A stretch of DNA of 60,871 nucleotides from Anaerobranca gottschalkii DSM 13577 (GCF_900111575.1 NZ_FOIF01000001.1:1-60871); one strand, 5' to 3'. Shown: positions 7,449 to 17,175, counted from the first letter of the stretch. Numbers and translations are program-made. Notes: generated by a model from the sequence alone, not told the origin.

Positions 7449-8567
7449 TTACTCTAGATAATCTTTAAGCCTCTTACTTCTACTTGGGTGTCTCAACTTC
7501 CTTAAGGCCTTTGCTTCAATTTGACGAATTCTCTCCCTAGTTACACCAAACACTTGACCTACTTCTTCTAAAGTCCTTGGTTTTCCATCATCTAGACCAA
7601 ATCTCAACCTAAGAACTTTTTCTTCTCTATCTGTGAGGGTATCTAAAACTTCCTCCAACTGTTCTTTTAATAATTCAAAAGCTGCAGCATCGGCAGGAGC
7701 CTTTGCATCTTGATCTTCTATAAAATCTCCAAGATGACTATCATCTTCCTCACCAATAGGTGTTTCTAAAGATACAGGTTCTTGGGCAATTTTCATAATT
7801 TCCCTGACCCTATCTGGAGAGATATCCATATGTTTAGCAATTTCTTCATCAGTTGGTTCTCTCCCAAGTTCCTGTACCAATTGCCTTGAAACCCTAATTA
7901 ACTTATTAATTGTTTCTACCATGTGAACAGGTATACGGATAGTACGGGCTTGATCTGCAATTGCTCTGGTTATAGCCTGTCTTATCCACCAAGTTGCATA
8001 GGTACTAAATTTATAACCTTTCTTATAATCAAACTTTTCAACTGCCTTGATTAACCCTAAATTACCTTCTTGAATTAGATCTAAAAATAGCATTCCTCTA
8101 CCTACATATCTTTTAGCAATACTTACAACAAGCCTTAGATTTGCTTCAACTAACCTTTTCTTAGCTTGTTCATCGCCTTTTTCCATCCTTTTTGCTAATT
8201 CAATCTCTTCATCAGCAGAGAGTAAAGGAACTCTACCAATTTCCTTCAAATACATTCTTACAGGGTCATTAATACTTATCCCTTCTGGCAAGGAAAGATC
8301 AAGATCTATGTCAGTAATATCTGATTCAATGTCTGGATCAACAGCAGCTTCATCGATGTCTAATACATCTAAATTATCATCAATAGAATCATCTACTACC
8401 TCAATACCCATAGAAATAATTTTTTCATAATATTCATCAATTTGATCAGGTGTTAAATCGAACTCGTGGAGGTAATCCATAATATCTTTATAGGTCAATA
8501 TCCCCCTACTTTTCCCTCGTTCTAATAGTTCTTTTTTTATTTCAGATAGTTTTTTTTCATTTGCCAC
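7449..8567 (-). CDS. sigA: Primary sigma factor SigA (RpoD)
   Basis: At 372 residues this is the usual Firmicutes vegetative sigma. An N-terminal region 1.1 (about 1-80) is followed by [16 protein letters not shown] (region 1.2), [17 protein letters not shown] and [17 protein letters not shown] (regions 2.1-2.4), [11 protein letters not shown] (3.0) and the region 4 helix-turn-helix [19 protein letters not shown]. The start is GTG with a GGGGGAG site. The dnaG gene usually upstream in Firmicutes is not adjacent here; a YaiI/YqxD gene, often found in the same neighbourhood, is. Confidence 0.97.
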   Translation of the reverse strand: MANEKKLSEIKKELLERGKSRGILTYKDIMDYLHEFDLTPDQIDEYYEKIISMGIEVVDDSIDDNLDVLDIDEAAVDPDIESDITDIDLDLSLPEGISINDPVRMYLKEIGRVPLLSADEEIELAKRMEKGDEQAKKRLVEANLRLVVSIAKRYVGRGMLFLDLIQEGNLGLIKAVEKFDYKKGYKFSTYATWWIRQAITRAIADQARTIRIPVHMVETINKLIRVSRQLVQELGREPTDEEIAKHMDISPDRVREIMKIAQEPVSLETPIGEEDDSHLGDFIEDQDAKAPADAAAFELLKEQLEEVLDTLTDREEKVLRLRFGLDDGKPRTLEEVGQVFGVTRERIRQIEAKALRKLRHPSRSKRLKDYLE

Positions 8568-8638
8568 TTATACTCCCCCCCTTTCCGAGAGTTAGATTAT
8601 ATAGATAATAGAGTAATGAATTTGACAGATAATATATA

Positions 8639-8705
8639 TTCGCCATTTTTTTAAAAAACCCTTTATTTTTTTCTATTTTTTTCGACTAAATTCGCCATGT
8701 ATTTT
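8639..8705. repeat. Short direct repeat in the sigA upstream region
   Basis: TTCGCCATTTTTTT at 8639 recurs as TTCGCCATGTATTT at 8691, both running into poly-A/T tracts. The 150-bp gap otherwise holds only AT-rich sequence and presumably the sigA promoter, which I could not place with confidence. Confidence 0.35.
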
Positions 8706-8717
8706 TTAAAATAAAAG

Positions 8718-9176
8718 TTAAGAATTACTTGTTAAATTTGCTATTAAATATAATAAATTTCTTCTAAATTTATTAATATCTTGATTAGAATATTTTGCTG
8801 GTCCTCCCTTTAGTAACTTAGCTTGTCGTAGCTTTGTATTTTGATGGCGAATCAGCAAAAAATTATCGATATTATCATGGGTAAAAATTTCTCCTCTTAC
8901 TCCTAAGGGATTACCACCTTTTGCTAAAACCATTGATGCTAAACCATAATCTTGAGTTATGACAATATCCCCTTGTTGAGTATCATTTACTAGCTTAATA
9001 TCAACACTTTGGTCTTTACAATCTAAAAATACATGATCTTCTTGTGAATCAGTTAAATCTGAGTAATGGGCTAAAGTGGTATAAAATGTAAGTGGTAATT
9101 TATATTTCTTTGCAATTTCTCTACAACAACTTTTAACTACTTTCGGGCAACCATCTCCATCAACTAATATCCTCAT
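8718..9176 (-). CDS. YaiI/YqxD family protein (DUF188)
   Basis: This 152-residue protein starts MRILVDGDGCPK, the DUF188 signature of a PIN-like fold, and continues with VFLDCKDQSVDIKLVNDTQQGDIVITQDYGLA, including the conserved Asp residues. The biochemical function of the family is unknown. The start at 9176 is preferred over an upstream in-frame codon at 9242, because AAAGGA lies at good spacing and family members begin exactly here. It lies upstream of sigA on the same strand. Confidence 0.88.
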   Translation of the reverse strand: MRILVDGDGCPKVVKSCCREIAKKYKLPLTFYTTLAHYSDLTDSQEDHVFLDCKDQSVDIKLVNDTQQGDIVITQDYGLASMVLAKGGNPLGVRGEIFTHDNIDNFLLIRHQNTKLRQAKLLKGGPAKYSNQDINKFRRNLLYLIANLTSNS

Positions 9177-9346
9177 ATAAATATTTCCTTTGATAATTAT
9201 TTTAATATTTATATTCGAGTTTACTATGTAATTTTCCTGCAAAAAAAATGTTAAATTTTAATTTAAGAGTAAAGGCAATTTTCTAGTTTTTGACTATTTA
9301 GACTATATATAGTATTGACTTTTTAATTTTTTTTATTCTCAACAAC

Positions 9347-10351
9347 TTATATTAAACTCCAAGCCTTAGGTATAAAGTGTTCTTTAAATATATTAACTAT
9401 ATAACGATCAGTCATCCCTGCAATAAAATCACAAATTGTTCTTTCTAGATTATTTTTTTCAATTTTAATATAAGTTTCTGCTGGTAATTTACGTGGATTT
9501 TTTAAATAAAAATGGTATAATAATGTTATGATTTTTTTTGCTTTATACTCTTGGGTTTTAGCAGGAGAATCAATATACACCTTTTTAAACAAAAAACTTC
9601 TAAGTTCATCCATAGCTTCTTTAATTTCTGGGGATTGTTTTATTTTAGGACTATTTTGACTAGAATAAATTAAATCTTTAACTAAAGTTTCGATTCTTTG
9701 ACTTTTAGTTAAACCTAATTTAGATATAGGATAATAGGGCAAATCATTTTCACTAATAATTTTAGCACTAATAGCATCTTCAATATCGTGATTGATATAT
9801 GCTATTCTGTCAGCTATTTTTACTATTTGTCCTTCAAGGGTAAATGGATCAACAGGTCCTGTATGGTTCAAAATACCATCAAGAACCTCTAAAGTTAAAT
9901 TTAATCCTACTCCACCACCTTCTAATTTCTCCACTACCCTTAAACTTTGTTCGTTATGTTTAAACCCAAAACTTACCACTGAATTTAAGGCTTCTTCTCC
10001 TGCATGCCCAAAAGGAGTATGACCTAAATCATGACCTAAGGCGATGGCTTCTGTTAAATCTTCATTCAACCTTAATCCCCGTGCAATAGTCCTTGAAATT
10101 TGGGCCACTTCTAATGTATGGGTAAGTCTGGTACGAAAATGGTCATTTTCTGGAGAAATAAAAACTTGAGTTTTATGTTTGAGTCTTCTAAAAGCTTTAG
10201 AATGGATAATTCTATCCCTATCCCTTTGAAAATCCGTTCTAATACTACACTTCTTCTCTTCTTTTTTTCTACCCTTTGTTTGGGAACTAAGGGATGCAAA
10301 AGGACTCAACAATAACTTTTCATTGTTTTCCGTAATTTCCCTAATATCCAT
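9347..10351 (-). CDS. dgt: dGTPase-like HD-domain phosphohydrolase
   Basis: This 334-residue protein belongs to the deoxyguanosinetriphosphate triphosphohydrolase-like family, whose members remove triphosphate from dNTPs. Motifs are RDRDRIIHSKAFRRLKHKTQVF near the start, TRLTHTLEVAQISRTIA, the metal site IALGHDLGHTPFGHAGEEAL, and IADRIAYINHDIEDAI near residue 190. The start at 10351 has AGAGGTGA eight bases upstream, while a start at 10384 lacks a site. It is divergent from the dacA-like gene. In many Firmicutes it precedes dnaG and sigA. Confidence 0.92.
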   Translation of the reverse strand: MDIREITENNEKLLLSPFASLSSQTKGRKKEEKKCSIRTDFQRDRDRIIHSKAFRRLKHKTQVFISPENDHFRTRLTHTLEVAQISRTIARGLRLNEDLTEAIALGHDLGHTPFGHAGEEALNSVVSFGFKHNEQSLRVVEKLEGGGVGLNLTLEVLDGILNHTGPVDPFTLEGQIVKIADRIAYINHDIEDAISAKIISENDLPYYPISKLGLTKSQRIETLVKDLIYSSQNSPKIKQSPEIKEAMDELRSFLFKKVYIDSPAKTQEYKAKKIITLLYHFYLKNPRKLPAETYIKIEKNNLERTICDFIAGMTDRYIVNIFKEHFIPKAWSLI

Positions 10352-10490
10352 AGTAGAATCACCTCTAGTGGTATATTTCAACAAAATATTTAATATTCCT
10401 TTTTTCCATGTAATAAAAATTAAAAAGATTTATTTAGTACAAACTAATAAAGGTTATTATACAATTCTAGTAGTTCAGGAGGTTATAATT

Positions 10491-11678
10491 ATGAAAAAAA
10501 TATTTATAACATTATTTTTATTGATATTTAGTATAATAATTCTATTACCAACGGGAAATGTAACGGCCCAAGAATTTAATTTAAGATCCTATATAGTTAT
10601 GGATGCCCAAACTGGCTATGTAATGTATGAAAAAAATGCTGATACTCCTTACCCACCAGCTAGTATTACAAAAGCAATGACTATGTACCTGATATTTGAA
10701 GCATTAGAAAATGGACAAATTACTTTAGATGAAAAAGTTACCGCTGGACCAAGGGTAAAAACAGCTCAAACTCCAGGAGCCCAAACTATATTTCTCCAAC
10801 CAGGACATCAAGTATCAGTTCGAGAATTATTAACAACTATTGCCGTACCTTCTGCTAACGATGCCGCTGTAGCTATGGCCGAACATATTGCAGGTAGTGA
10901 AATGCAATTTGTTGCAATGATGAATGATAAAGCCAGGGAATTAGGATTAACAAATACATTATTTCAAAATTCCCATGGATTAGATGCACCGAATCACTAT
11001 ATGAGTGCTAGAGATATCGCCATTTTGTCCAAAAGGTTAATTAATGATTTCCCACAAGTCCTAGAATTTTCAAGTATTGAAACATATAGAACCCAAGAAC
11101 AAACAAATCATTGGGGAGAAACACTTTTTTACGAATCTACATTTAGATCATTGCTTCGTAAACATAGAGGTATAATTGATGGACTTAAAACAGGATATAC
11201 TGAAGAAGCAGGGCGCTGTATTACTGCAACTGCTTTCATTAATGGTCGCAGAGTGATAATAGTTCTGATGGGAGCTGAATCTATTAGCCAAAGGGATAAT
11301 TATATAGAACAATTTATGAACAAAATAGTTACAGACTTCCGTTCTGTTATCGTTGCTGAAAAAGAGAACCCTGTAGAAGAAGTTCCCATACCAAGGGCAA
11401 AAAACAGATTAGTTCAAGTAGGCACTTTAGATGATGTAAGTTTAATGGTCCCTAATGTCAATCCCGATGTAACACAACAAATTATAATCAATGAAGGGGT
11501 TAGAGCACCATTAAACAAAGGAGATGAAGTAGGTAAAGTTATATATTATATAGGTGAACAACAGGTTTATGAGACACCTATTTATGTATTAGAAGATGTT
11601 CCCCAAGCTAATATAATTGTTAGGTTCTTTAGAGGTATAGGAAATCTCTTCTCAAAACTATTTAATTTAATATTCTAA
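10491..11678 (+). CDS. dacA: D-alanyl-D-alanine carboxypeptidase (S11 family)
   Basis: This 395-residue PBP5-type enzyme trims the terminal D-Ala from peptidoglycan stem peptides at the outer membrane face. It has a signal peptide (residues 1-28, ending near VTAQE), SITK as the catalytic Ser-x-x-Lys, SAN in VPSANDAAVAMAEH, KTG in IDGLKTGYTEEAG, and a C-terminal beta domain with an amphipathic end (FFRGIGNLFSKLFNLIF). The start at 10491 has CAGGAGG at ideal spacing. It is alone on the plus strand with its own terminator and is the most housekeeping-like of the three S11 paralogues here. Confidence 0.9.
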   Translation: MKKIFITLFLLIFSIIILLPTGNVTAQEFNLRSYIVMDAQTGYVMYEKNADTPYPPASITKAMTMYLIFEALENGQITLDEKVTAGPRVKTAQTPGAQTIFLQPGHQVSVRELLTTIAVPSANDAAVAMAEHIAGSEMQFVAMMNDKARELGLTNTLFQNSHGLDAPNHYMSARDIAILSKRLINDFPQVLEFSSIETYRTQEQTNHWGETLFYESTFRSLLRKHRGIIDGLKTGYTEEAGRCITATAFINGRRVIIVLMGAESISQRDNYIEQFMNKIVTDFRSVIVAEKENPVEEVPIPRAKNRLVQVGTLDDVSLMVPNVNPDVTQQIIINEGVRAPLNKGDEVGKVIYYIGEQQVYETPIYVLEDVPQANIIVRFFRGIGNLFSKLFNLIF

Positions 11679-11680
11679 AA

Positions 11681-11708
11681 TATACCCCCAGCTTAAGCTG
11701 GGGGTATA
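11681..11708. terminator. Bidirectional terminator between dacA and ppdK
   Basis: TATACCCCCAGCTT and AAGCTGGGGGTATA form a perfect 14-bp stem followed by T-runs on the plus strand. It separates two convergent genes. Confidence 0.88.
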
Positions 11709-11713
11709 TTTTT

Positions 11714-14353
11714 TTACCCTTTAATTTTACTTTGAGCTGCAGCTAATCTTGCAATTGGCACCCTATATGGAGAACAGCTTACATAATTTAGTCCTAATTT
11801 ATGGCAAAATTCTATAGATGATGGTTCTCCACCATGTTCTCCACAAATACCAGTTTTTAATTCAGGTCTAGTACTTCTTCCCTTTTCTACAGCAATTTTC
11901 ATCAATGCCCCTACTCCTTCACGGTCTAAAACAGCAAAGGGATTTTCTTTATAAATCTTTTGATCGAGGTATGAAGGTAAAAACTTTCCTTCCGCATCAT
12001 CACGACTAAATCCTAAGGTAGTTTGGGTTAAGTCATTGGTACCAAAGGAGAAAAATTGAGCGTGCTCTGCAATTTTATCTGCTGTTACACAGGCCCTAGG
12101 TAACTCAATCATAGTACCTACTGTATAATTTAATTTTTTACCTAACTTTTCTTCATATTTATTAGCAATATTTACTATCATCTCTTTTAAAATAGCCAAT
12201 TCCTTTGCTTCTCCCACTAATGGAATCATTATTTCTGGGTAAACCTCTATATTTTCATTAACTAATTGGCTAATTGCAGCAAAAATTGCATTTACTTGCA
12301 TTTCATAAATCTCTGGGAAAACAATGGCTAAACGGCAACCACGATGACCCAACATTGGATTAGCCTCTTGTAATGCTTTAACTCTTTTTAAAAGTTCTTC
12401 TCTTTTAGCAATTTCTCCACTGGATAATTCTCCTTTTTCTTTAGCAAGGGCTAATTCTATAGATAAATCACTTACATCAGGTAAAAATTCATGTAATGGC
12501 GGATCTAAAAGTCTAATGGTTACTGGAAGACCAGCCATAACTTTAAAGATTTCGTAAAAATCCCTTTGTTGAATGGGCAACAATTTATCTAAGGCTTCTT
12601 TCCTTTGAGCAATGGACTGGGCTAAAATCATTTTTTGTACTATAGGTAATCTATCTGCTTCCATAAACATATGCTCTGTTCTACAAAGACCAATTCCTTC
12701 TGCTCCAAATTCCCTCGCTTTTTTGGCATCTTGAGGGGTATCTGCATTAGCTCTAACCCTTAAATCCCTTAGCTCATCCGCCCAACTTAAAACTTTTAAA
12801 ACATCTTCATTTAATTCTGGTTCTACTAAGTCAACTTCACCAATAATCACATCACCAGTAGTACCATCTATTGTTAGAATATCACCCTTATATAAAACAA
12901 TATCACCGACAACTAGCTTTTCTTCTTCTAGATAAATATCTAAAGCTTCACAACCACAAACACAAGGTTTACCCATTCCCCTGGCTACCACCGCAGCGTG
13001 ACTAGTCATACCACCTTTGGTTGTCAAAACACCTTGGGCTTCTACCATACCGTGAATATCATCGGGAGTAGTTTCAGGTCTTACTAATAATACCTTTTCA
13101 CCTTTTTTACCTAATTGTTCTGCTTCATCGGCTTCAAAAACAATTTTTCCTGTGGCTGCCCCTGGAGAAGCAGGTAATCCCTTAGCGATTACATCTAATT
13201 TTACCTTGGTATCTATGGTGCGATGAAGTAATTTATCTAATTGATTAGGATCAATTTTCAAAAGAGCTTCTTCTCTAGATAATAACCCTTCTTCTACTAA
13301 ATCAACAGCAAACTTAACCGCAGCCTTTGCAGTTCTTTTAGCATTACGGGTTTGTAATATAAATAATCTATTCTTTTCAACGGTAAATTCAATATCTTGA
13401 ACATCCTTGTATTCTCTTTCCAACTTTTCACAAAGCTGTAAAATTTCTTCATAAATATCTGGCATAATTTCCTTCAGTTTTTGTATAGGCTGTGGTGTTC
13501 TAATCCCAGCAACGACATCTTCCCCTTGTGCATTGACTAAAAACTCACCGAATAAGATCTTTTCACCAGTTGAAGGATTTCTGGTAAATAAAACTCCTGT
13601 TCCACAATCATTTCCTTTATTGCCGAATACCATTGACTGAACATTTACAGCAGTACCATAATGCTCAGGAATCTTGTTAATTTGGCGGTAAATTATAGCC
13701 CTTGGATTATTCCAAGAATCAAAAACTGCCTTAATAGCCAGCTTTAATTGTTCAAAAGGCTCTTGTGGAAAAGATTTTCCACTATTTTTAAGTACTATTC
13801 TTTTATACTCATCAACTAAACCTTTTAAAATTTCCCCATCTAACATAGTATCTTCTGTTACTCCAGCTAATTCCTTTGCATTATCTAATGCCCTTTCAAA
13901 ATTATAATGGGGAATACCTAAAACTACATTACTAAACATTTGAATAAATCTTCTATAACAATCATAGGCGAATCTTTTATCTCCAGTTTCTTCAGCTAAT
14001 GCTTCAACAGTTACATCATTTAAACCTAAATTTAAAATAGTATCCATCATCCCTGGCATAGACACTGGTGCTCCTGATCTTACTGATACCAGTAGAGGAT
14101 TTTCAGTAGAACCAAATTTCTTTCCTAAAGCTTCTTCTATTTTCCCCAAAGCATTTTTAACTTCTTCAAAAAGTTCCTCAGGTAATGACTTATTCTGATG
14201 ATAATATAAATGGCATGCTTCAGTAGTAATGGTGAAACCTGGAGGAACAGGTAACCCTAAACTAGTCATTTCAGCTAAATTAGCCCCTTTACCTCCCAAT
14301 AGTTCCTTCATGCTTTTATTGCCTTCAGAAAATAAATAAACATACTTTTTCAA
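11714..14353 (-). CDS. ppdK: Pyruvate, phosphate dikinase
   Basis: This 879-residue enzyme interconverts pyruvate, ATP and Pi with PEP, AMP and PPi. The N-terminal ATP-grasp domain includes GGKGANLAEM, LVSVRSGAPVSMPGMMDTILNLG. The swivelling phosphohistidine domain carries TTKGGMTSHAAVVARGMGKP near residue 450. The C-terminal PEP/pyruvate barrel has GLCRTEHMF and the catalytic Cys in KTGICGEHGGEP near 840. It follows ppsR by 2 bp, in an operon with its own kinase/phosphorylase and CcpN. That pairing suggests control of PEP synthesis, or PPi-linked glycolysis, by carbon status. Confidence 0.97.
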   Translation of the reverse strand: MKKYVYLFSEGNKSMKELLGGKGANLAEMTSLGLPVPPGFTITTEACHLYYHQNKSLPEELFEEVKNALGKIEEALGKKFGSTENPLLVSVRSGAPVSMPGMMDTILNLGLNDVTVEALAEETGDKRFAYDCYRRFIQMFSNVVLGIPHYNFERALDNAKELAGVTEDTMLDGEILKGLVDEYKRIVLKNSGKSFPQEPFEQLKLAIKAVFDSWNNPRAIIYRQINKIPEHYGTAVNVQSMVFGNKGNDCGTGVLFTRNPSTGEKILFGEFLVNAQGEDVVAGIRTPQPIQKLKEIMPDIYEEILQLCEKLEREYKDVQDIEFTVEKNRLFILQTRNAKRTAKAAVKFAVDLVEEGLLSREEALLKIDPNQLDKLLHRTIDTKVKLDVIAKGLPASPGAATGKIVFEADEAEQLGKKGEKVLLVRPETTPDDIHGMVEAQGVLTTKGGMTSHAAVVARGMGKPCVCGCEALDIYLEEEKLVVGDIVLYKGDILTIDGTTGDVIIGEVDLVEPELNEDVLKVLSWADELRDLRVRANADTPQDAKKAREFGAEGIGLCRTEHMFMEADRLPIVQKMILAQSIAQRKEALDKLLPIQQRDFYEIFKVMAGLPVTIRLLDPPLHEFLPDVSDLSIELALAKEKGELSSGEIAKREELLKRVKALQEANPMLGHRGCRLAIVFPEIYEMQVNAIFAAISQLVNENIEVYPEIMIPLVGEAKELAILKEMIVNIANKYEEKLGKKLNYTVGTMIELPRACVTADKIAEHAQFFSFGTNDLTQTTLGFSRDDAEGKFLPSYLDQKIYKENPFAVLDREGVGALMKIAVEKGRSTRPELKTGICGEHGGEPSSIEFCHKLGLNYVSCSPYRVPIARLAAAQSKIKG

Positions 14354-14355
14354 AT

Positions 14356-15159
14356 TTAGCCCTCCTTAATAATTTTTAATATACGACTAGCAGTTTCTTC
14401 TACCGCTTTGTTAGTAACATCTAAAATTGGACAATTTAATTTTCTCATTATCTCTTCTGCATATTCTAACTCCATCAAAATCCTTTCCATGGAGGCATAA
14501 CTAGCATGATCCCTTAATCCTAATGCTAATAATCTTTCTTTTCTTATCTCATTTAACTGGTGGGGCGATATTATTAAACCGACAATTTTTTTAGGATCAA
14601 CCTGAAACAGTTCCTTAGGTGGTTTAACTTCTGGTACTAAGGGGACATTTGCCGCTTTTATTTGTTTATGGGCTAAATACATACTTAATGGAGTTTTAGA
14701 AGTTCTAGATACTCCAACTAACACAACATCAGCCCTTAGTAATCCCCTAGGATCTTTCCCATCGTCGTATTTTACAGCAAATTCTATTGCTTCTATTCTT
14801 TTAAAATAATCGGTGTCTAACTTCCTCATTATTCCAGGCTCAAATTTAGGTTCTTTATTAGTTATTTTACGTAGTTGCTCCATTACTGGTCCTAATATAT
14901 CTACATAGGGTAGTTTTTTCAGTTGACAAAGCTTAATGGTATATTCTCTAAGTTCTGGTAAAACAAAAGTAAAGGCTACCATGGCATTATCCTTTACAGC
15001 ATCATGTATAGCTTCATTTACCGTTTCTTTATCAGTAACATAAGGAACCCTATTGATTATAGCATTACCTGAGTTAAATTGACTGGCAGCAGCTTTAACC
15101 ACTAGTTCTGCCGTTTCTCCTAAAGAATCTGATAAAACATAAATAATTGGTTTATCCAT
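14356..15159 (-). CDS. ppsR: PPDK regulatory protein (bifunctional kinase/phosphorylase)
   Basis: This DUF299/PDRP protein of 267 residues switches PPDK off and on by ADP-dependent phosphorylation and Pi-dependent dephosphorylation of the Thr next to the catalytic His. The Thr-Ser-His target sequence is present in the ppdK product encoded next door. Family motifs are VLSDSLGETAELVVKAA at the N-terminus, the P-loop-like LVGVSRTSKTPLSMYLA near residue 150, and NVPLVPEVKPPKELF. Start ATG behind GGAGGG. It sits between ccpN and ppdK, which matches the known ccpN-yqfL pairing in Bacillus. Confidence 0.95.
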   Translation of the reverse strand: MDKPIIYVLSDSLGETAELVVKAAASQFNSGNAIINRVPYVTDKETVNEAIHDAVKDNAMVAFTFVLPELREYTIKLCQLKKLPYVDILGPVMEQLRKITNKEPKFEPGIMRKLDTDYFKRIEAIEFAVKYDDGKDPRGLLRADVVLVGVSRTSKTPLSMYLAHKQIKAANVPLVPEVKPPKELFQVDPKKIVGLIISPHQLNEIRKERLLALGLRDHASYASMERILMELEYAEEIMRKLNCPILDVTNKAVEETASRILKIIKEG

Positions 15160-15172
15160 CTATTTATCCCTC

Positions 15173-15805
15173 CTATTTGCCTTCCGCTAACTCTAATAAC
15201 AATTTAGCAATATTTGTTTTAGTAAATCTCCCTACAACTTCTAAATACTCTTTACCATCAACAATTACCTTCTTAACTACTGGTAGAGAATCCACCTGAT
15301 AATTGATTATTTTTTTTATAGCTTCATAAACTGGAGTCTCTTCTTCTACAAAAACAATGTGGGGAAGTCTAGTCATCACAACATCAACAGGAGTTGTCTC
15401 TAAATTCCCTTTACCCATAGTAGTTTTCAATAGATCTTTCCTTGAAACGACACCAGCCAAGAAACCATTTTTAACTACATAAATAGTTCCCACATCTTCT
15501 AAAAACAAAGTAACAATAGCTTCATATATACTTTGACCTTCTGTTATAACAATAGGTAAACTTTTAACTTCTCCAACTTTTAATTTTTTAAGGTAATCCC
15601 CTGTAATGTTAGTAAATCCTTTATCTACATAAAAATAACCAACCCTTGGTCTAGCTTCTAAAAGTCCAGACATAGTTAAGATAGTTAAATCAGGTCTTAA
15701 AGTAGCCCTTGTTAAATTTAACTTTTGGGCAATTTCTTCACCAGTTATTGGTTGGTTATTTTTAACAATATCTAATATCTTATATTGTCTTGCAGTAAGC
15801 TCCAC
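15173..15805 (-). CDS. ccpN: CcpN-type transcriptional regulator (HTH plus two CBS)
   Basis: This 210-residue regulator has an N-terminal winged helix (LTARQYKILDIVKNNQPITG, EEIAQKLNLTRATLRPDLTIL) and two CBS domains (residues about 75-140 and 145-205) that bind adenine nucleotides. CcpN of B. subtilis represses gluconeogenic genes gapB and pckA. Here the gene heads a ppsR-ppdK operon, so PPDK is the likely target (inference). Start GTG with GGTGGTGA seven bases upstream. Two CcpN-box-like sites lie in its leader. Confidence 0.92.
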   Translation of the reverse strand: MELTARQYKILDIVKNNQPITGEEIAQKLNLTRATLRPDLTILTMSGLLEARPRVGYFYVDKGFTNITGDYLKKLKVGEVKSLPIVITEGQSIYEAIVTLFLEDVGTIYVVKNGFLAGVVSRKDLLKTTMGKGNLETTPVDVVMTRLPHIVFVEEETPVYEAIKKIINYQVDSLPVVKKVIVDGKEYLEVVGRFTKTNIAKLLLELAEGK

Positions 15806-15825
15806 ATCTAATCACCACCAAATAG

Positions 15826-15854
15826 TATGTAATATTTAATTATTATGTTATACT
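15826..15854. promoter_or_regulatory. Two CcpN-box-like sites upstream of ccpN
   Basis: TATGTTATACT (15844-15854) fits the CcpN box as I remember it (TRTGHYATAYW), and TATGTAATATT (15826-15836) fits with one mismatch. They are 18 bases apart and flanked by an AAATAGTAT/ATACTATTT inverted pair. They sit 20-50 bases before the ccpN start, so they may mediate autorepression and repression of ppsR-ppdK. Confidence 0.55.
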
Positions 15855-15856
15855 AT

Positions 15857-16606
15857 TTATTGATTTTTGTCTAGTGGTTTTGATAAATATGTTACACTAC
15901 TTTTTAATTTTTCCACCTCTTTATCCGTTAATACTCTATATTTCCCTACTGGAACCCCTGCTAATGTTAAATCACCATAACGAACCCTAGTTAGTTTTAA
16001 TACTTTTTTTCCTATAGCTTCCATCATCCTCCTAACTTGTCTATTACGTCCTTCATGAATAGTTAGTGAAATTACAGTCTCTCCATTAGTCTCCTTTAAA
16101 ATAACAGCCTTTGCCGGAGCAGTTAAACCATCCTCTAACATAATCCCCTTTTCTAGTTTTTCAATTTGATCTAAACCTACTTTCCCTTTAACTTTAACAT
16201 GGTACTCTTTTTCTACTAAATACTTAGGATGAGTCAACTGATAAGCTAACTGACCATCATCCGTTAATAGTAATAATCCATCAGTCATTATATCTAACCT
16301 TCCAACTGGAAATACCCTTTTACCCTTAGGTACTAATTCCATAACTGTTTTTCTTCCTTGAGGATCTGATACTGTAGTTACATAACCTACTGGTTTATTG
16401 AGTAAATAGTAAACATGATTTATTTTTTTGTTTATTACTTTTCCTTCTACTTCTACTCTATCTTTTTCTGAAACTTTAAATCCTAATTCCCTTATTACTT
16501 GACCATTTACCTTTACTTTACCTTCTAAAATTAACTCTTCTGATTTTCTCCTGGAAGCTACCCCTGCTGCAGCCATAAATTTTTGTAACCTTTCTATTTT
16601 AATCAA
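15857..16606 (-). CDS. rluB: RsuA/RluB-family 23S rRNA pseudouridine synthase
   Basis: This 249-residue enzyme has an N-terminal S4 RNA-binding domain (RLQKFMAAAGVASRRKSEEL, about 1-60) and the synthase domain with the catalytic Asp in VFPVGRLDIMTDGLLLLT near residue 105, plus LTIHEGRNRQVRRMMEAIG near 190. RluB-type specificity (helix 89 of 23S rRNA) is inferred from neighbourhood and length. The start is a TTG at 16606 directly after GGGAG, with short spacing, so the exact start is uncertain. It is first in the ccpN-ppsR-ppdK direction with a 51-bp gap. Confidence 0.9.
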   Translation of the reverse strand: MIKIERLQKFMAAAGVASRRKSEELILEGKVKVNGQVIRELGFKVSEKDRVEVEGKVINKKINHVYYLLNKPVGYVTTVSDPQGRKTVMELVPKGKRVFPVGRLDIMTDGLLLLTDDGQLAYQLTHPKYLVEKEYHVKVKGKVGLDQIEKLEKGIMLEDGLTAPAKAVILKETNGETVISLTIHEGRNRQVRRMMEAIGKKVLKLTRVRYGDLTLAGVPVGKYRVLTDKEVEKLKSSVTYLSKPLDKNQ

Positions 16607-16707
16607 CTCCCATTTATATTTTTAAATTTATTTTAACAAATAATAGCTAATTTTTGTCAACATTTTATAACTGGTGAATATGATAGATTAGAAGAGGGGG
16701 TGGGTTT

Positions 16708-17175
16708 TTGAGAATTTCCTATGAGTTTCTATTGAATAAAGGTGTAAAATTGCATATCGGGTCTTTTTTTGAATCATCATTATATCAAAATGGTAAATAT
16801 ATTAATAAAAGCTTTGGTTCTGATAATTTCCATGTAGAAACATTCCTTGAAAAAAGTAATCGGATTTCTGCTGTTGGAAGAAACTGTACAATTCAAATTC
16901 CCATTGAAGAATTACCTACAAAAGTACAAGTTCCTAAACCCTCTCAACTCACTTTAAGTTCCTTAGATAATTTAGAAATATTATGCCGGACTAATATTTT
17001 TCTAACAAAGGACTGTTTATGTAAACATATCAATCTATCTGTTAATTTAGATGAAAATAAATTATTAATTCCTTTAATAAAACACAATAATGAAATTACC
17101 TTCATAGAAAAGGGAAGATATATAATTAACCTTTCAAATATATTAATAACAATTGTAAACAAAGTCATTTTTTAA
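16708..17175 (+). CDS. Orphan hypothetical protein, 3' end in a repeat
   Basis: I do not recognise this 155-residue protein. It starts at TTG (16708) behind AGAGGGGG, and it is the only plus-strand gene for many kilobases. It has no signal peptide or membrane segment and is predicted mixed beta-rich, with Cys at about residues 60, 92, 103 and 105 (a DCLC motif). The last seven or eight codons and the stop lie inside the 266-bp repeat that begins near 17153, so the original C-terminus was probably replaced when the repeat arrived. It could be a decaying gene. Confidence 0.5.
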   Translation: MRISYEFLLNKGVKLHIGSFFESSLYQNGKYINKSFGSDNFHVETFLEKSNRISAVGRNCTIQIPIEELPTKVQVPKPSQLTLSSLDNLEILCRTNIFLTKDCLCKHINLSVNLDENKLLIPLIKHNNEITFIEKGRYIINLSNILITIVNKVIF

